Below are positions 17,913 through 26,669 of a stretch of DNA of 64,000 nt, one piece after another. The notes below the pieces were generated by a model. It worked only from the letters and a program-made list of their open reading frames with translations, was not told the DNA's origin and did no database searches. This stretch comes from Streptomyces sp. DSM 110735 (GTDB lineage Bacteria > Actinomycetota > Actinomycetes > Streptomycetales > Streptomycetaceae): NCBI RefSeq assembly GCF_016482685.1, contig NZ_JACYHF010000020.1:47935-111934 (forward strand), read 5' to 3'. The position numbers and the translations under genes are program-made. Every line of letters begins with the position of its first letter. Position 1 is the first letter of the stretch.

Positions 17913-19856
17913 TCACGCGGACCGGGGCGTCGGCACCGGCGCCGTGAACTGGTCCGCCTGGAGCGCGTACAGCTCCGCGTACACCCCGCCCCCGGCCAGC
18001 AGCTCCTCCGGCGTCCCGGACTCCACGAGCCGCCCGCGCTCCAGCACGTGCACCAGATCGGCGTGGCGTACGGACGCCAGCCGGTGGGTGATCAGTACGA
18101 CGGTCTGCCCGCTGCCCGCCAGCGCCCGGATCTTCTCGAACACCGCCAGCTCGGCCCGCGCGTCCAGCGCCGCCGTCGGCTCGTCCACGATCAGGATGTC
18201 GCCGCGCCGGTAGGCGGCCCGCGCGATGCCCAGGCGCTGCCACTGACCGCCGGACAGCTCGTGGCCGCCGCTGAAATTGCGCGCCAGCAGGGTGTCCAGC
18301 CCGTTCGGGAGCGCGGCCACCACCTCCTCGGCGCCCGCCTCGGCCACCGACGCCTCCAGCCGCTCCTTGGTCATGGGCACCGACGAGCGGCCGACGGCCA
18401 CGTTCACCTTCGCGGTGAACGGCCAGCGCTTGAAGTCCTGCGCCACCATCGCGACCCGCTCCGCCAGCGCCCGCCGGTCGGCCCGCGCCGCGTCCACGCC
18501 GTCCCACAGGATGCGGCCCCGGTCCGGGGTGTACAGCCCCGCCAGCAGCTTGACCAGGGTGGTCTTGCCCGAGCCGTTCTCACCGACCAGCGCGATGATC
18601 CGTCCCGTCGGCAGGCTGAGGCTGACGCCGTCGAGGGCCGGGCGGGTGTTCTCGCCCGGGTAGCTGAAGGTGACGTCCTCGAACCGGATCTCCTTCGGGT
18701 CCTCCGGCAGCTCCTCCCCGCCGACCGGGATCGCCCGCTCCGCCGCCTCCGCGTACATCCGCTCCAGGTCGCCCACGAAGAGCGCCTCCTCGTGCAACTG
18801 GTTGATCTCCAGCACCAGCGTGTCCAGGCTCGCCGCGCCGGTCCGGATCGCGATCACCGCCGTACCCGCCACCGACAGCGCCATCGCGCCCGCGACCAGC
18901 AGCCCGCCGAGCGTGGCGTACGTGGCGAGCGTCGCGAGACCGGTCCAGGCGGCGGCGACCAGCCCGGTCCGCGCGGCCAGCCGTGACAGCCGCGCCTGCT
19001 CCGCCTCCGCCGTCTCCGACATCGACCGGTAGTGCCGCAGCAGGAACGGCCCGACCCCGTGCACCCGGATCTCGGGCGCCGCACCCTGCTCGGTGAGCAG
19101 ACTGCCGATGAGCTGCCCGGCCCGGGCGTGCTGCACCCAGACGTGGAACGACTCGTAGCGGCGCCGCGCGATGGTCAGGGAGCTCCAGGCGCTCGGCAGG
19201 GTCATGGTGACCAGCAGCGGCAGCAGCGCCGGATGCAGGACGGTCAGCACACCGGCGGCAGCGATCAGGGAGATCAGCGCGTTGATCACGCGGGCGCTGT
19301 AGGAGATCATGTGCCGCGCCGAGCGGGCGCCGTACTGCGCGGTGTCCAGCAGCTTGTGGAAGGCGTGGTCCTCGATCGCGGCCAGCTCCACGTTGGCGGC
19401 GCGTTCCAGATACAGCTCGGTCGCCACGCGCTCCACCTTGGGCTCAAGGCGCCCGGTCGCGTAGGTCGAGGCGGCTCGCAGCAGCGCGGCGACCAGCATC
19501 ATGGCGGCCATCACCGCCAGCGCCGGTGCCGCCGACCGCAGCCGCTCCTCGATGTCCGGGCCGGTCAGCAGGCTGCCGAGCGCGCTGTTCACGGCCAGCA
19601 GACTCACCGCCTGCGCCACACCCCGGCCCACCTCGGCGGCCAGCACGGTCCGCGCGGCCACCGGGTCCGCCCGCCGCGCCAGCCGCAGACTGGACCCCAG
19701 CATCCCCGGCAGCCGCCGCACCATCGCCTTGAAGCTCAGCTCCAGGAACGCCTGCGAGTGCTCGTTCCACCCCATGTCGTACCTGAGCGGTCCCCCGAAC
19801 AGCAGCCGCTCCGACTCCGACACCTCGGTCTCGTCCCGCCCCCGCCTCCGCCCCAC
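17913..19856 (-). CDS. ABC transporter, fused permease and ATPase (exporter type)
   Basis: A 647-residue half-transporter. The transmembrane domain spans about residues 60-350 with ~5-6 helices (e.g. LLAVNSALGSLL, LAVMAAMMLVAALL, LISLIAAAGVLTV, YATLGGLLVAGAMAL). The nucleotide-binding domain has Walker A GENGSGKTTLVK, a Q-loop in VAMVAQDFKRWPF, signature LSGGQ, Walker B ILIVDEPTAALD and H-loop VVLITHR. The ABC is complete, so it should be active as a homodimer or with a distant partner. No peptide or lantibiotic gene is adjacent, so the substrate is unknown. The GTG at 19856 has GGAGG 7 nt upstream. Confidence 0.9.
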   Translation of the reverse strand: MGRRRGRDETEVSESERLLFGGPLRYDMGWNEHSQAFLELSFKAMVRRLPGMLGSSLRLARRADPVAARTVLAAEVGRGVAQAVSLLAVNSALGSLLTGPDIEERLRSAAPALAVMAAMMLVAALLRAASTYATGRLEPKVERVATELYLERAANVELAAIEDHAFHKLLDTAQYGARSARHMISYSARVINALISLIAAAGVLTVLHPALLPLLVTMTLPSAWSSLTIARRRYESFHVWVQHARAGQLIGSLLTEQGAAPEIRVHGVGPFLLRHYRSMSETAEAEQARLSRLAARTGLVAAAWTGLATLATYATLGGLLVAGAMALSVAGTAVIAIRTGAASLDTLVLEINQLHEEALFVGDLERMYAEAAERAIPVGGEELPEDPKEIRFEDVTFSYPGENTRPALDGVSLSLPTGRIIALVGENGSGKTTLVKLLAGLYTPDRGRILWDGVDAARADRRALAERVAMVAQDFKRWPFTAKVNVAVGRSSVPMTKERLEASVAEAGAEEVVAALPNGLDTLLARNFSGGHELSGGQWQRLGIARAAYRRGDILIVDEPTAALDARAELAVFEKIRALAGSGQTVVLITHRLASVRHADLVHVLERGRLVESGTPEELLAGGGVYAELYALQADQFTAPVPTPRSA

Positions 19857-20242
19857 CCCGAACCTCCCGCCGCCACGCCCGAACGGCCACTATCCCGACC
19901 CACCACCGACACGGGCAGGGCGCGAGCGGGGGTGCGGGGGGCGCGGGGGGAGTGCGACGCGCGCCGGAACGGTGCCTTCCGGGGCGGGGTCGCGCAGGGG
20001 CGGGGCGCGACGAGGTCATGCCGGGCGCATGGTGGCGGGGTTCCGGGGCGGGGTGGGGACGGGCGGAGCCTCTGGCTCGGGCAGCGAGCAGCCGGATCGG
20101 GGCGGGGTGCCTTCCGGGCGGGCGGGGCGCGCGGGCGCGGGTGGCGGCCACGCGGGCCCGGGTCCTACGCCGGGGAGGTGCCGGAGCGTGCCCTCGGCGG
20201 CTTCGCCTCTTGCCCGGCTCCCGGAGGGCCCGGCCCCTCGGA
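19857..20242. other. 386-nt gap without a gene, G-rich low-complexity DNA
   Basis: The stretch is dominated by GGGGCGGGG-type runs on the plus strand. No frame has convincing codon bias or a ribosome binding site. The 13-mer GGTGCCTTCCGGG occurs at 19971-19983 and again at 20106-20118. The ABC gene promoter should lie at the left edge, but no box stands out. Confidence 0.5.
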
Positions 20243-20662
20243 TCAGGCCGACAGCGGGCGGGACCAGTCCGGGGTCGTGCCTGTCGCCCGGCAGAGGGCG
20301 AGGTACAGAGGGATCGGCGGGGTGTAGGGGATCGTGCCCTCGGGGTGGTGGAGGAGGCGCGCGGTGGTGGGGACGGGGGCGCCGGTGGCGTAGTGCGCCG
20401 GGGAAGGCCAGGAGAGGGCGTAGTCGGAGTCGGCGGGGACGATCCACCACCAGTGCGTGGCGTCGGCGTACACACAGCCCACGCGCGGCAGCCGGGGCAG
20501 CAGCAGGGCACCGAGCCGGTCCGGCACCGCCACGGCGTCCATGCCGAGCGGGGTCGTCATGCCCTCGGGGAGGACAGGCCGACCGGTCGGTACGGACAAG
20601 TGACGACGACGCCCCAGCTTGACCAGCGTGTCGAGCCCCAGTGGCTGCCCGGCGCCGGTCAT
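20243..20662 (-). CDS. hypothetical protein, coupled to the ATP-binding gene
   Basis: A 139-residue protein that I cannot place in a family. The ATG at 20662 overlaps the stop of the upstream ATP-binding protein as ATGA, so the two are translationally coupled. Visible features are an LDTLVKLGRRRHLSVPTGRP N-terminus, a Trp-rich DATHWWWIVPADSDYALSWPSP core, and a PPIPLYLALCRATG helix. There is no signal peptide or membrane helix. The tight coupling implies it acts with the anti-sigma-type ATPase next to it. Confidence 0.65.
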   Translation of the reverse strand: MTGAGQPLGLDTLVKLGRRRHLSVPTGRPVLPEGMTTPLGMDAVAVPDRLGALLLPRLPRVGCVYADATHWWWIVPADSDYALSWPSPAHYATGAPVPTTARLLHHPEGTIPYTPPIPLYLALCRATGTTPDWSRPLSA

Positions 20663-21462
20663 GGGACGGCCCACGTCTGGATCCGCACCGACGGCAGCGC
20701 GCCGCGCCCGGTCCGCTGGGCCGGAACCGTGTCGCCGCGCCGGGCGGCGGGACCGGCGGACTCGTCCTCACCCGGAACGGGCGACGGGTCCGGCTTCGGC
20801 CGCACACCCCAGCCGAGGTCGCAGCGGGGATCGCGGGCGGGAGCGTGCTCCCGGGTTCCGGCAGGGGCGACGTCGTCGGCGTCGTCCGCCCCGGCGTAGG
20901 CGGCGAACAGCTCGTCGGCGGTGAGGTGCGCCGTGTCGTACGCCCCGTGATGAACGGCCTCGTGCGGGGCGGGCTCCTCCGCGTCGCCCTCCCTCGGCAG
21001 CTCCGCCCACACCAGCAGACCGGGACCCTGCCGCCGGGTGCCCCAGGCCCGGCACAGCGCGTCCACGAGAAGCAACCCCCTCCCGTGCTCCTCGTCGGGC
21101 CGCTGCTGTGCCGGGTGGGGATCGCCGGGCGCACATCCCTCGTCGCGCACGGCTATGCGCACCACGTCGTCCTGGTCGTGCAGCTCGCACACGACCCGGC
21201 TGCTCGCGGTGTGCATGATCGCGTTGGTGACCAGCTCGGACACCACCAGGGCGGCGCTGTCACACGTGTCCGCGCACACCGACCAGCCCTTCAGCCGGGC
21301 GCGCGTCACGCGTCGGGCCTCGGCGGAGGACGTCGGATGTGCGGCCAGCTCGAAGCGGAACCGTCGCTTGGTGGCGCCCCTGACCGGGGCTTCTCCGGTG
21401 GCGACACCGAGACCGGGCCGGTCTGCGGCGGAGTCTGTTCCTAAGGGCGCGGACGGAATCAC
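20659..21462 (-). CDS. HATPase_c (anti-sigma factor type) ATP-binding protein
   Basis: About 267 residues. An N-terminal GHKL ATPase domain is of the RsbW/SpoIIAB type found in Streptomyces regulators: AALVVSELVTNAIMHT (N-box), VRIAVRDEGCAPG (G1), and EEHGRGLLLVDALCRAWG (G2 region). A ~110-residue acidic, Pro/Ala-rich tail follows. Such proteins either bind sigma factors or act as kinases of antagonists. The start is uncertain: GTG codons at 21471 and 21462 both follow GGGGAG, and the longest frame begins at a TTG at 21498. It is divergent from the DUF5753 regulator and sits in the usual position for a whiJ/abaA-type cluster. Confidence 0.8.
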   Translation of the reverse strand: MIPSAPLGTDSAADRPGLGVATGEAPVRGATKRRFRFELAAHPTSSAEARRVTRARLKGWSVCADTCDSAALVVSELVTNAIMHTASSRVVCELHDQDDVVRIAVRDEGCAPGDPHPAQQRPDEEHGRGLLLVDALCRAWGTRRQGPGLLVWAELPREGDAEEPAPHEAVHHGAYDTAHLTADELFAAYAGADDADDVAPAGTREHAPARDPRCDLGWGVRPKPDPSPVPGEDESAGPAARRGDTVPAQRTGRGALPSVRIQTWAVP

Positions 21463-21720
21463 GCTTGCCACTATCTCCCCGCCGTGAACACTTGGCAAGT
21501 GTCACTCTGAAAAATGCAGAGTGCTGTGTGACGCGGTGAAGCGCCGTGGCACACTGCTGACAACAGCACGTCGCGCGGCGCCAATTGAGACCGTCGTCGA
21601 TCCGGCCGGATCCACGTACGCGTCTTCGAACGGCGCCGCAGGGCTGTCGGGACACGGTGCCCGGCGCCCCGGCGCTGCCGCGATTCTTTGCCGGAGCGGG
21701 ATGTCAGTCGGAGGTGGCAC

Positions 21721-22581
21721 GTGAGCGAACCGCGGTCCGCGCCGACCGTGGGTCAGGTGGTCCTCGGCCGACGCCTGCTGGAGCTGCGGGAACGTGCCGG
21801 GCTGAAGCGCGAGGAGGCCGCACACATCCTCCACGTCGCCCCCGCCACCGTGCGCCGGATGGAGATGGCCGAGGTCTCCCTCAAGATCCCGTACCTGCAA
21901 CTGCTCCTGAAGGCATACGGTGTGCCCGACGACGAGGCCGAACTCTTCGTCCGCCTCGCCGAGGACGCCAACAGACCCGGCTGGTGGCAGCGGTTCCACG
22001 ACATCCTGCCCGGCTGGTTCTCCATGTACGTCAGCCTGGAGGAGGCAGCCTCCCTCATCCGCTCCTACGAACCGCACTTCGTGCCCGGTCTGCTCCAGAC
22101 CGAGGACTACGCGCGCGGAGTGCTCGAGTCGGGCGCCATCGGCCAGACCAGCCCCGACGACATCGAGCGGCACGTCGCCCTGCGGATGCGCCGTCAGGAC
22201 CTGCTCACCCGGCCGGACGCGCCCCGCTTCTGGGCCGTCATGGACGAGACCGCCCTGCGCCGCCCGGTCGGCGGCCCGGAGGTGATGCGTCGGCAGATCG
22301 ACAAGTTGCTCGAGGCCACGAAGCTGCCCAATGTGACGCTCCAGGTGGCCCCGTTCGCCGACGGGCCGCACCCGGGCACGTACGGGCCCTTCGTGCTGTT
22401 CCGATTCGCCATGTCAGAACTGCCGGACATGGTCTACAGCGAGTACCTGACCGGCGCCGTCTACCTGGACGCGCGCTCCGAGGTGGCCGGCCACCTCGAG
22501 GTCATGGACCGCATGGCGGCCCAGGCCGCTACGGCACAACGCACGAAGGAGATCCTGCGGGATCTCCGCAAGGAGCTGTGA
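21721..22581 (+). CDS. helix-turn-helix regulator with DUF5753 domain (WhiJ-like)
   Basis: A 286-residue regulator. Residues ~10-65 are an XRE-type helix-turn-helix (VVLGRRLLELRERAGLKREEAA and VAPATVRRMEMAEVSLKIPYLQLLL). Residues ~95-275 are a DUF5753 domain, with GWFSMYVSLEEAASLIRSYEP, VPGLLQTEDYARGVL and FRFAMSELPDMVYSEYLTGAVYLD. Streptomyces genomes carry many WhiJ paralogues of this design, usually next to a DUF397 gene and an ATP-binding gene, and they influence the onset of aerial growth and antibiotic production. The GTG at 21721 is backed by GGAGG 6 nt upstream. The next gene starts directly after its stop. Confidence 0.88.
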   Translation: MSEPRSAPTVGQVVLGRRLLELRERAGLKREEAAHILHVAPATVRRMEMAEVSLKIPYLQLLLKAYGVPDDEAELFVRLAEDANRPGWWQRFHDILPGWFSMYVSLEEAASLIRSYEPHFVPGLLQTEDYARGVLESGAIGQTSPDDIERHVALRMRRQDLLTRPDAPRFWAVMDETALRRPVGGPEVMRRQIDKLLEATKLPNVTLQVAPFADGPHPGTYGPFVLFRFAMSELPDMVYSEYLTGAVYLDARSEVAGHLEVMDRMAAQAATAQRTKEILRDLRKEL

Positions 22582-22836
22582 ATGGATCGCATCAATCCGC
22601 GCGGTCGTGTCTACAACGGTATGCCCGCGCGGGAGCTGGGCAGCATCGGCTGGCACAAGCCGTGGAGCGGGGGCAACGGGGGCAACTGCCTGGAGGCGAT
22701 GAAGCTCGCCGACGGCCGCATCGCCCTCCGCCAGTCCACCGACCCGGACGGCCCCGCGCTCATATACACCACGGCCGAGATGACCGCCTTCATCGAGGGC
22801 GCCAAGGCGGGGGAGGCGGACTTCCTGCTCTCCTGA
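22582..22836 (+). CDS. DUF397 domain protein
   Basis: An 84-residue protein of the DUF397 family (related to the small AbaA/BldB-type proteins of Streptomyces). Family features are an N-terminal GWHKPWSGGNGGNCLEA segment, then LADGRIALRQSTDPDGPALIYTTAEMTAFIEGAKAGE with the typical D-P-x-x-P and W/F-x-x-F-I-x-x-x-K pattern. The ATG abuts the TGA of the DUF5753 gene with no gap, so expression must be coupled. Known pairs act together in developmental control; the present pair's target is unknown. Confidence 0.88.
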   Translation: MDRINPRGRVYNGMPARELGSIGWHKPWSGGNGGNCLEAMKLADGRIALRQSTDPDGPALIYTTAEMTAFIEGAKAGEADFLLS

Positions 22837-22939
22837 TCCCGCTCACTGTTTTTGACTCATGACCACCTCCCTTGGCCCGCCATAGACCCGACCACCCGTC
22901 AACTCTTTTCCGTCCCTTCCCTCCTCCACCGATCCACGA

Positions 22940-24427
22940 CTACACGGCCATCGGCCTGTCGTACGGCGATATCGGCGCCGGCAACCAGGACTCGCCGGTG
23001 AGATAGCGGTCCACGGCCGCCGCCACCGACCGCCCCTCCGCTATCGCCCACACGATCAGCGACTGACCACGAGCCGCGTCCCCGGCGACGAACACGCCGG
23101 GGACCCCGGTCCCGAAACCGCCGTCCCGGGCGAGCGTCCCGCGCGGCTCCGTCCGCAGCCCCAACTGGTCGATCAGCCCGTCCTCCCGGTCCGGCCCGGA
23201 GAAGCCGAGCGCCAGCAGCACCAGATCGGCGGGGAGCGTCCGCTCCGTGTCCGGCAGCGGGCTCCGCCGCTCGTCCACCTCGACCAGGTGCAGCGCCCGC
23301 ACATGCCCTTCGGCGTCCCCGGTGAAACGGAGCGTCGACGCCGCGAACAGCCGCGCGTCCGCGTCCGCCGCCGGTGCCGTCCGCAACTCCCGCGCCTCCT
23401 CGTGCGCCGCCGACAGCCGGTAGAGCTTCGGGTACGTCGGCCACGGCTCGGCGTCCTCGTCGCGCGCCTCGGGCGGCTGGGCGTAGATGTCGAGCTGGGT
23501 CACCGACGCGGCACCCTCGCGCACCGCCGTCCCCAGGCAGTCCGCCCCGGTGTCCCCGCCGCCCACGATCACCACATGCCTGCCCTGCGCCGACAGCGGC
23601 GAGACCGCCAGATCGCCCTCGCGCACCTTGTTGGCCAGCGGCAGATACTCCATCGCCTGATGTATCCCGGCCAGCTCCCGCCCCGGCACCACCAGTTCCC
23701 GCCACGCCGTGGCGCCCGTCGCGATCACCACCGCGTCGTACCGCGCCCGCAGCTCCGTCGCCGGGACGTCCCGCCCGACCGTCACCGACGTACGGAACCG
23801 GGTGCCCTCCGCCTCCATCTGCTCCAGCCGCCGCTCCAGTTGCCGCTTCTCCATCTTGAACTCGGGGATGCCGTACCGCATCAGACCGCCGATCCGGTCG
23901 TCCCTCTCGTACACCGCGACCGTGTGCCCCGCCCGCGTCAACTGCTGCGCCGCCGCCAGCCCGGCGGGACCCGAACCGATCACCGCCACGGTCTTCCCCG
24001 ACAGCCGCTCCGGTGGCCGGGGCGGCACGAAGCCCTCCTCCCAGGCGCGATCCGCGATCGCGCACTCGACGTTCTTGATGGTCACCGCGGGCTGGTTGAT
24101 CGCCAGCACACACCCCGCCTCGCACGGCGCCGGACACAACCGCCCGGTGAACTCCGGGAAGTTGTTCGTCGCGTGCAGCCGGTCACTCGCCGCGCGCCAG
24201 TCCGACCGCGCCACCAGGTCGTTCCACTCGGGGATCAGATTCCCCAGCGGACACGCCTCGTGGCAGAACGGCACCCCGCAGTCCATACAGCGATCCGCCT
24301 GCGCGCTGATGATCGGCAACAGCGCCCCCGGGACGTAGACCTCGCCCCAGTCCCGCGCCCGCTCCTCGACGGACCGCCGCGGCCATTCCTCGCGCTGGGT
24401 GGTCATGAACCCCTTGGGATCGGCCAT
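22940..24427 (-). CDS. gltD: glutamate synthase, small (beta) subunit
   Basis: A 495-residue GltD. The N-terminal domain has the Cys motifs that bind two 4Fe-4S clusters (CMDCGVPFCHEACPLGN and CPAPCEAGC). Next come the FAD-binding GSGPAGLAAAQQL and the NADPH-binding VIVGGGDTGADCLG, and the C-terminus holds VPGVFVAGDAARGQSL. It passes electrons from NADPH to the large subunit, which makes glutamate from glutamine and 2-oxoglutarate. No gltB lies beside it in this window. The ATG at 24427 follows GAGGAAT. Confidence 0.93.
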   Translation of the reverse strand: MADPKGFMTTQREEWPRRSVEERARDWGEVYVPGALLPIISAQADRCMDCGVPFCHEACPLGNLIPEWNDLVARSDWRAASDRLHATNNFPEFTGRLCPAPCEAGCVLAINQPAVTIKNVECAIADRAWEEGFVPPRPPERLSGKTVAVIGSGPAGLAAAQQLTRAGHTVAVYERDDRIGGLMRYGIPEFKMEKRQLERRLEQMEAEGTRFRTSVTVGRDVPATELRARYDAVVIATGATAWRELVVPGRELAGIHQAMEYLPLANKVREGDLAVSPLSAQGRHVVIVGGGDTGADCLGTAVREGAASVTQLDIYAQPPEARDEDAEPWPTYPKLYRLSAAHEEARELRTAPAADADARLFAASTLRFTGDAEGHVRALHLVEVDERRSPLPDTERTLPADLVLLALGFSGPDREDGLIDQLGLRTEPRGTLARDGGFGTGVPGVFVAGDAARGQSLIVWAIAEGRSVAAAVDRYLTGESWLPAPISPYDRPMAV

Positions 24428-24658
24428 CGGCGTATTCCTCGTATACGGATACCGGGGGGCTGGGGGTACCTGGGGTACGACGGGCCGCGCGTCATCGGGG
24501 CGGGATCACCCGGCGGTCGCCCGGCGCTGCTGCGACACTGCCCCGGAGCGCTCTCTGGGGACTCTTCCGGCCACGATACGTCGCGCCCGACGCCCACGCA
24601 GAGCGGCGGACCTCCCCTTTCACCGAGCCGCACGGCACCCCGGCGGCGGTTCATCCGA

Positions 24659-25552
24659 TCACCTCTTCTCGCTGGTCCTGCTCGTCGTTCCGGCCCCTCT
24701 CGCGCGGTGCCCGGCGGCGGGGATACGCAGCGGTCGTCCGCCCCATCCCCGCACCACCTCCCGCACGTCCTCCGCGATCCGCTCCCTGGCCTCCCCTCTC
24801 GGCACCCCGCTCATGATCAACCGGTCGTACGGCGTGTCCACGTGCCGCACCGACGCCACCACCGCCGAGGTCACCGCCTCCTCGGACAACGCCCGCCCCG
24901 CCGCACTCCGCCCGACCCGCCCACTGCCCCGGGCCCCCGCGTGCGCCGCGATGGCCAGAGCCCGCTCGGCGGGACACCCAGGGAACAGCCGCCGCACCTG
25001 CGCCGCGAACTCCGCCACGAACCGCTCGTCCTCCACCGCCCTGCGCCCCGCGTCCCGCGCCCTCCGCCGCCGCCTCGCCTCGGCGTCCGCCAGACAGCGC
25101 GCCTCGGCACGGGCCAGCGCGGCCTCTTCCACCAGCACCCCCTGCCGCTCGTACCGGCTCCTGCGCCGGTTGAACCGCACCACCACCGCCCACAGCGCGC
25201 TCTCCTCCCGCGCCCTGCGCGTCAGCGCGGCATCACCCCGAGGCAGGAACACGAGATGCCCCAGATCCGCACAGTCCAGACAACGCGGCACCCCCTCCTC
25301 CATCACGACCAACGACAACGGCCCACCCCGACACCCCGCACACCGCTTGCGCCGCAGGGGCTGGACGACGACGAGTTCGCCTGGGGCGGCGAGGGGGTCG
25401 GGGGAAGCGGAGGCGGTGGGGGAGGCGAGCCCTTCGGAAGCGCCGACCCTCTCGGGAGAGCCGAGCCCCGCATGCGAGGCGCGTCCGGCGGGGGCACCGG
25501 GGACGACATCCTCGGGTGAACCGAAGGGCGGGGGAGTGGCGGGGCCTGCCAT
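24659..25552 (-). CDS. DUF2293 domain protein
   Basis: A 297-residue basic protein. After a ~60-residue Pro/Ala/Gly-rich start there is a CxxC...CxxC pair (RKRCAGCRGGPL and PRCLDCADLGHL) that resembles a zinc ribbon. A long Arg/Glu/Ala helical region follows. The C-terminal DUF2293 motif reads VRHVDTPYDRLIMSGVPRGEARER. Function is unknown. The ATG at 25552 has GGGGAA upstream; a longer frame reaches into the repeat tract and is not supported. Confidence 0.75.
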   Translation of the reverse strand: MAGPATPPPFGSPEDVVPGAPAGRASHAGLGSPERVGASEGLASPTASASPDPLAAPGELVVVQPLRRKRCAGCRGGPLSLVVMEEGVPRCLDCADLGHLVFLPRGDAALTRRAREESALWAVVVRFNRRRSRYERQGVLVEEAALARAEARCLADAEARRRRRARDAGRRAVEDERFVAEFAAQVRRLFPGCPAERALAIAAHAGARGSGRVGRSAAGRALSEEAVTSAVVASVRHVDTPYDRLIMSGVPRGEARERIAEDVREVVRGWGGRPLRIPAAGHRARGAGTTSRTSEKR

Positions 25553-25617
25553 ACGCGGTTCATTCCCCGTGACAGCACCCCCGTCCCGTGCCGGACCACC
25601 CGGAATTCGGCCGTACT

Positions 25618-25890
25618 CGCCCGGCGCCCGTGCGGTCCCCATCCCCGGGCCCACCCCGCAGCGCCCGGCGTCCGTGCGGCCCCTCCCGCCCCCCACCTCG
25701 CAGGGCGCCCGGCGTCCGCACGGGTCCCGTTCCCGCGCACACCCCGCAGTCGCTCGGCGCCCGTGCGGTCCCTGGCGCCGCACCCACCCCGCAATCGCCA
25801 GGGGCCAGTGCGATTCCCGCCCCTACCCCGACCTCGCAGGCGCACGGCACTGTGCGGTTCCCGTCCTGTACTCGCCCGGCGCCCGCGCCA
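25618..25890. repeat. degenerate ~45-bp tandem repeat, intergenic
   Basis: Six units, with a seventh partial one, begin near 25618, 25661, 25705, 25750, 25795, 25840 and 25873, giving lengths of 43, 44, 45, 45, 45 and 33 bp. The most conserved part is CGCCCGGCGCCCGTGCGG, and most units end in CACCCCGCA or a variant. The array fills most of the 462-nt gap between the DUF2293 gene and the uridine-kinase-like gene. Frames run through it on both strands, but none has a ribosome binding site or convincing codon bias. Confidence 0.7.
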
Positions 25891-26014
25891 TCTCCACCCC
25901 TCTCACTCACCCCGCGCCGCCGATCCCCGCCGTCTCGCCGGGCAACCGTCGCTGCCTGCCCAGAGCCCCCTCCCTGACCCCGCCCCGTCCGGCAGGACCA
26001 TGCATCATGGGCCC

Positions 26015-26647
26015 GTGCGACTCGAAGCGATCACCTGGGACCGGCTCGCGGAGCGGCTCGCCGACCGGATCGGCGGTCTGGAGACCGCCGACGGGAGTGC
26101 CTGGACGCGGGTGGGCTTCGACGGGGCGCCTGCCGCGCGGCCGGGAGACCTCGCGGAGCGGGTCGCGGAGGCGCTACGGGTCCGGGGACGCCCCTCGCTC
26201 GTCGTCGGTACCGAGGGCTTTCTGCGCCCGGCCTCGCTGCGCCTCGAACACGGACGGCGGGACGAGGAGTCGTACTACAGCGGCTGGTTCGACACGGGCG
26301 CGCTCTGGCGGGAGGTCTTCGGGCCGCTGGACCCCGGTGGCGACGGGCGGGTGCTGCCGGACCTGTGGGACGCGGACACCGACCGTGCCACCCGCAGTCC
26401 GTACGTCCGACTACCGCCCGGTGCGGTGCTGTTGGCGCATGGCCCCCTCCTTCTGCGTCACTGGTTCCCCTTCGATCTGACCGTCCACCTCCTTCTGTCT
26501 CCGGGCGCCCTGCGCCGCCGCACTCCGGAGGCCGACCACTGGACGCTCCCCGCCTTCGCCCGCTACGAGACGGAGACCGACCCCGTCGGCACGGCCGACG
26601 TCCTGGTGCGCGCCGACGACCCCCGCCACCCCGCCTGGAACGGCTGA
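26015..26647 (+). CDS. uridine kinase-like protein with a degenerate P-loop
   Basis: A 210-residue protein resembling the Streptomyces proteins annotated as uridine kinase. The expected Walker A region reads RVGFDGAPAARPGDLAERV (about residues 27-45) in place of G-x-x-G-S-G-K-S/T. The downstream core is kept: VVGTEGFLRPASLRLEHG, SYYSGWFDTGALWREVF, PPGAVLLAHGPLLLRHW and FDLTVHLLLSPGALRRRTPE. Without the P-loop Lys, phosphate transfer is doubtful. The GTG at 26015 gives VRLEAITWDRLAERL. It is preceded by CATCAT 6 nt upstream rather than a ribosome binding site, so it may be leaderless. Confidence 0.75.
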   Translation: MRLEAITWDRLAERLADRIGGLETADGSAWTRVGFDGAPAARPGDLAERVAEALRVRGRPSLVVGTEGFLRPASLRLEHGRRDEESYYSGWFDTGALWREVFGPLDPGGDGRVLPDLWDADTDRATRSPYVRLPPGAVLLAHGPLLLRHWFPFDLTVHLLLSPGALRRRTPEADHWTLPAFARYETETDPVGTADVLVRADDPRHPAWNG

Positions 26648-26669
26648 CCCGCCGCCGGACCGCCCGGTG

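Noticed and set aside
21558..21563. TTGTCA on the minus strand near the ATP-binding gene
   Set aside because: No TANNNT at the 11-nt spacing, so it is not counted as a damage promoter. The same holds for TTGTCA at 35719-35724 and 57739-57744.
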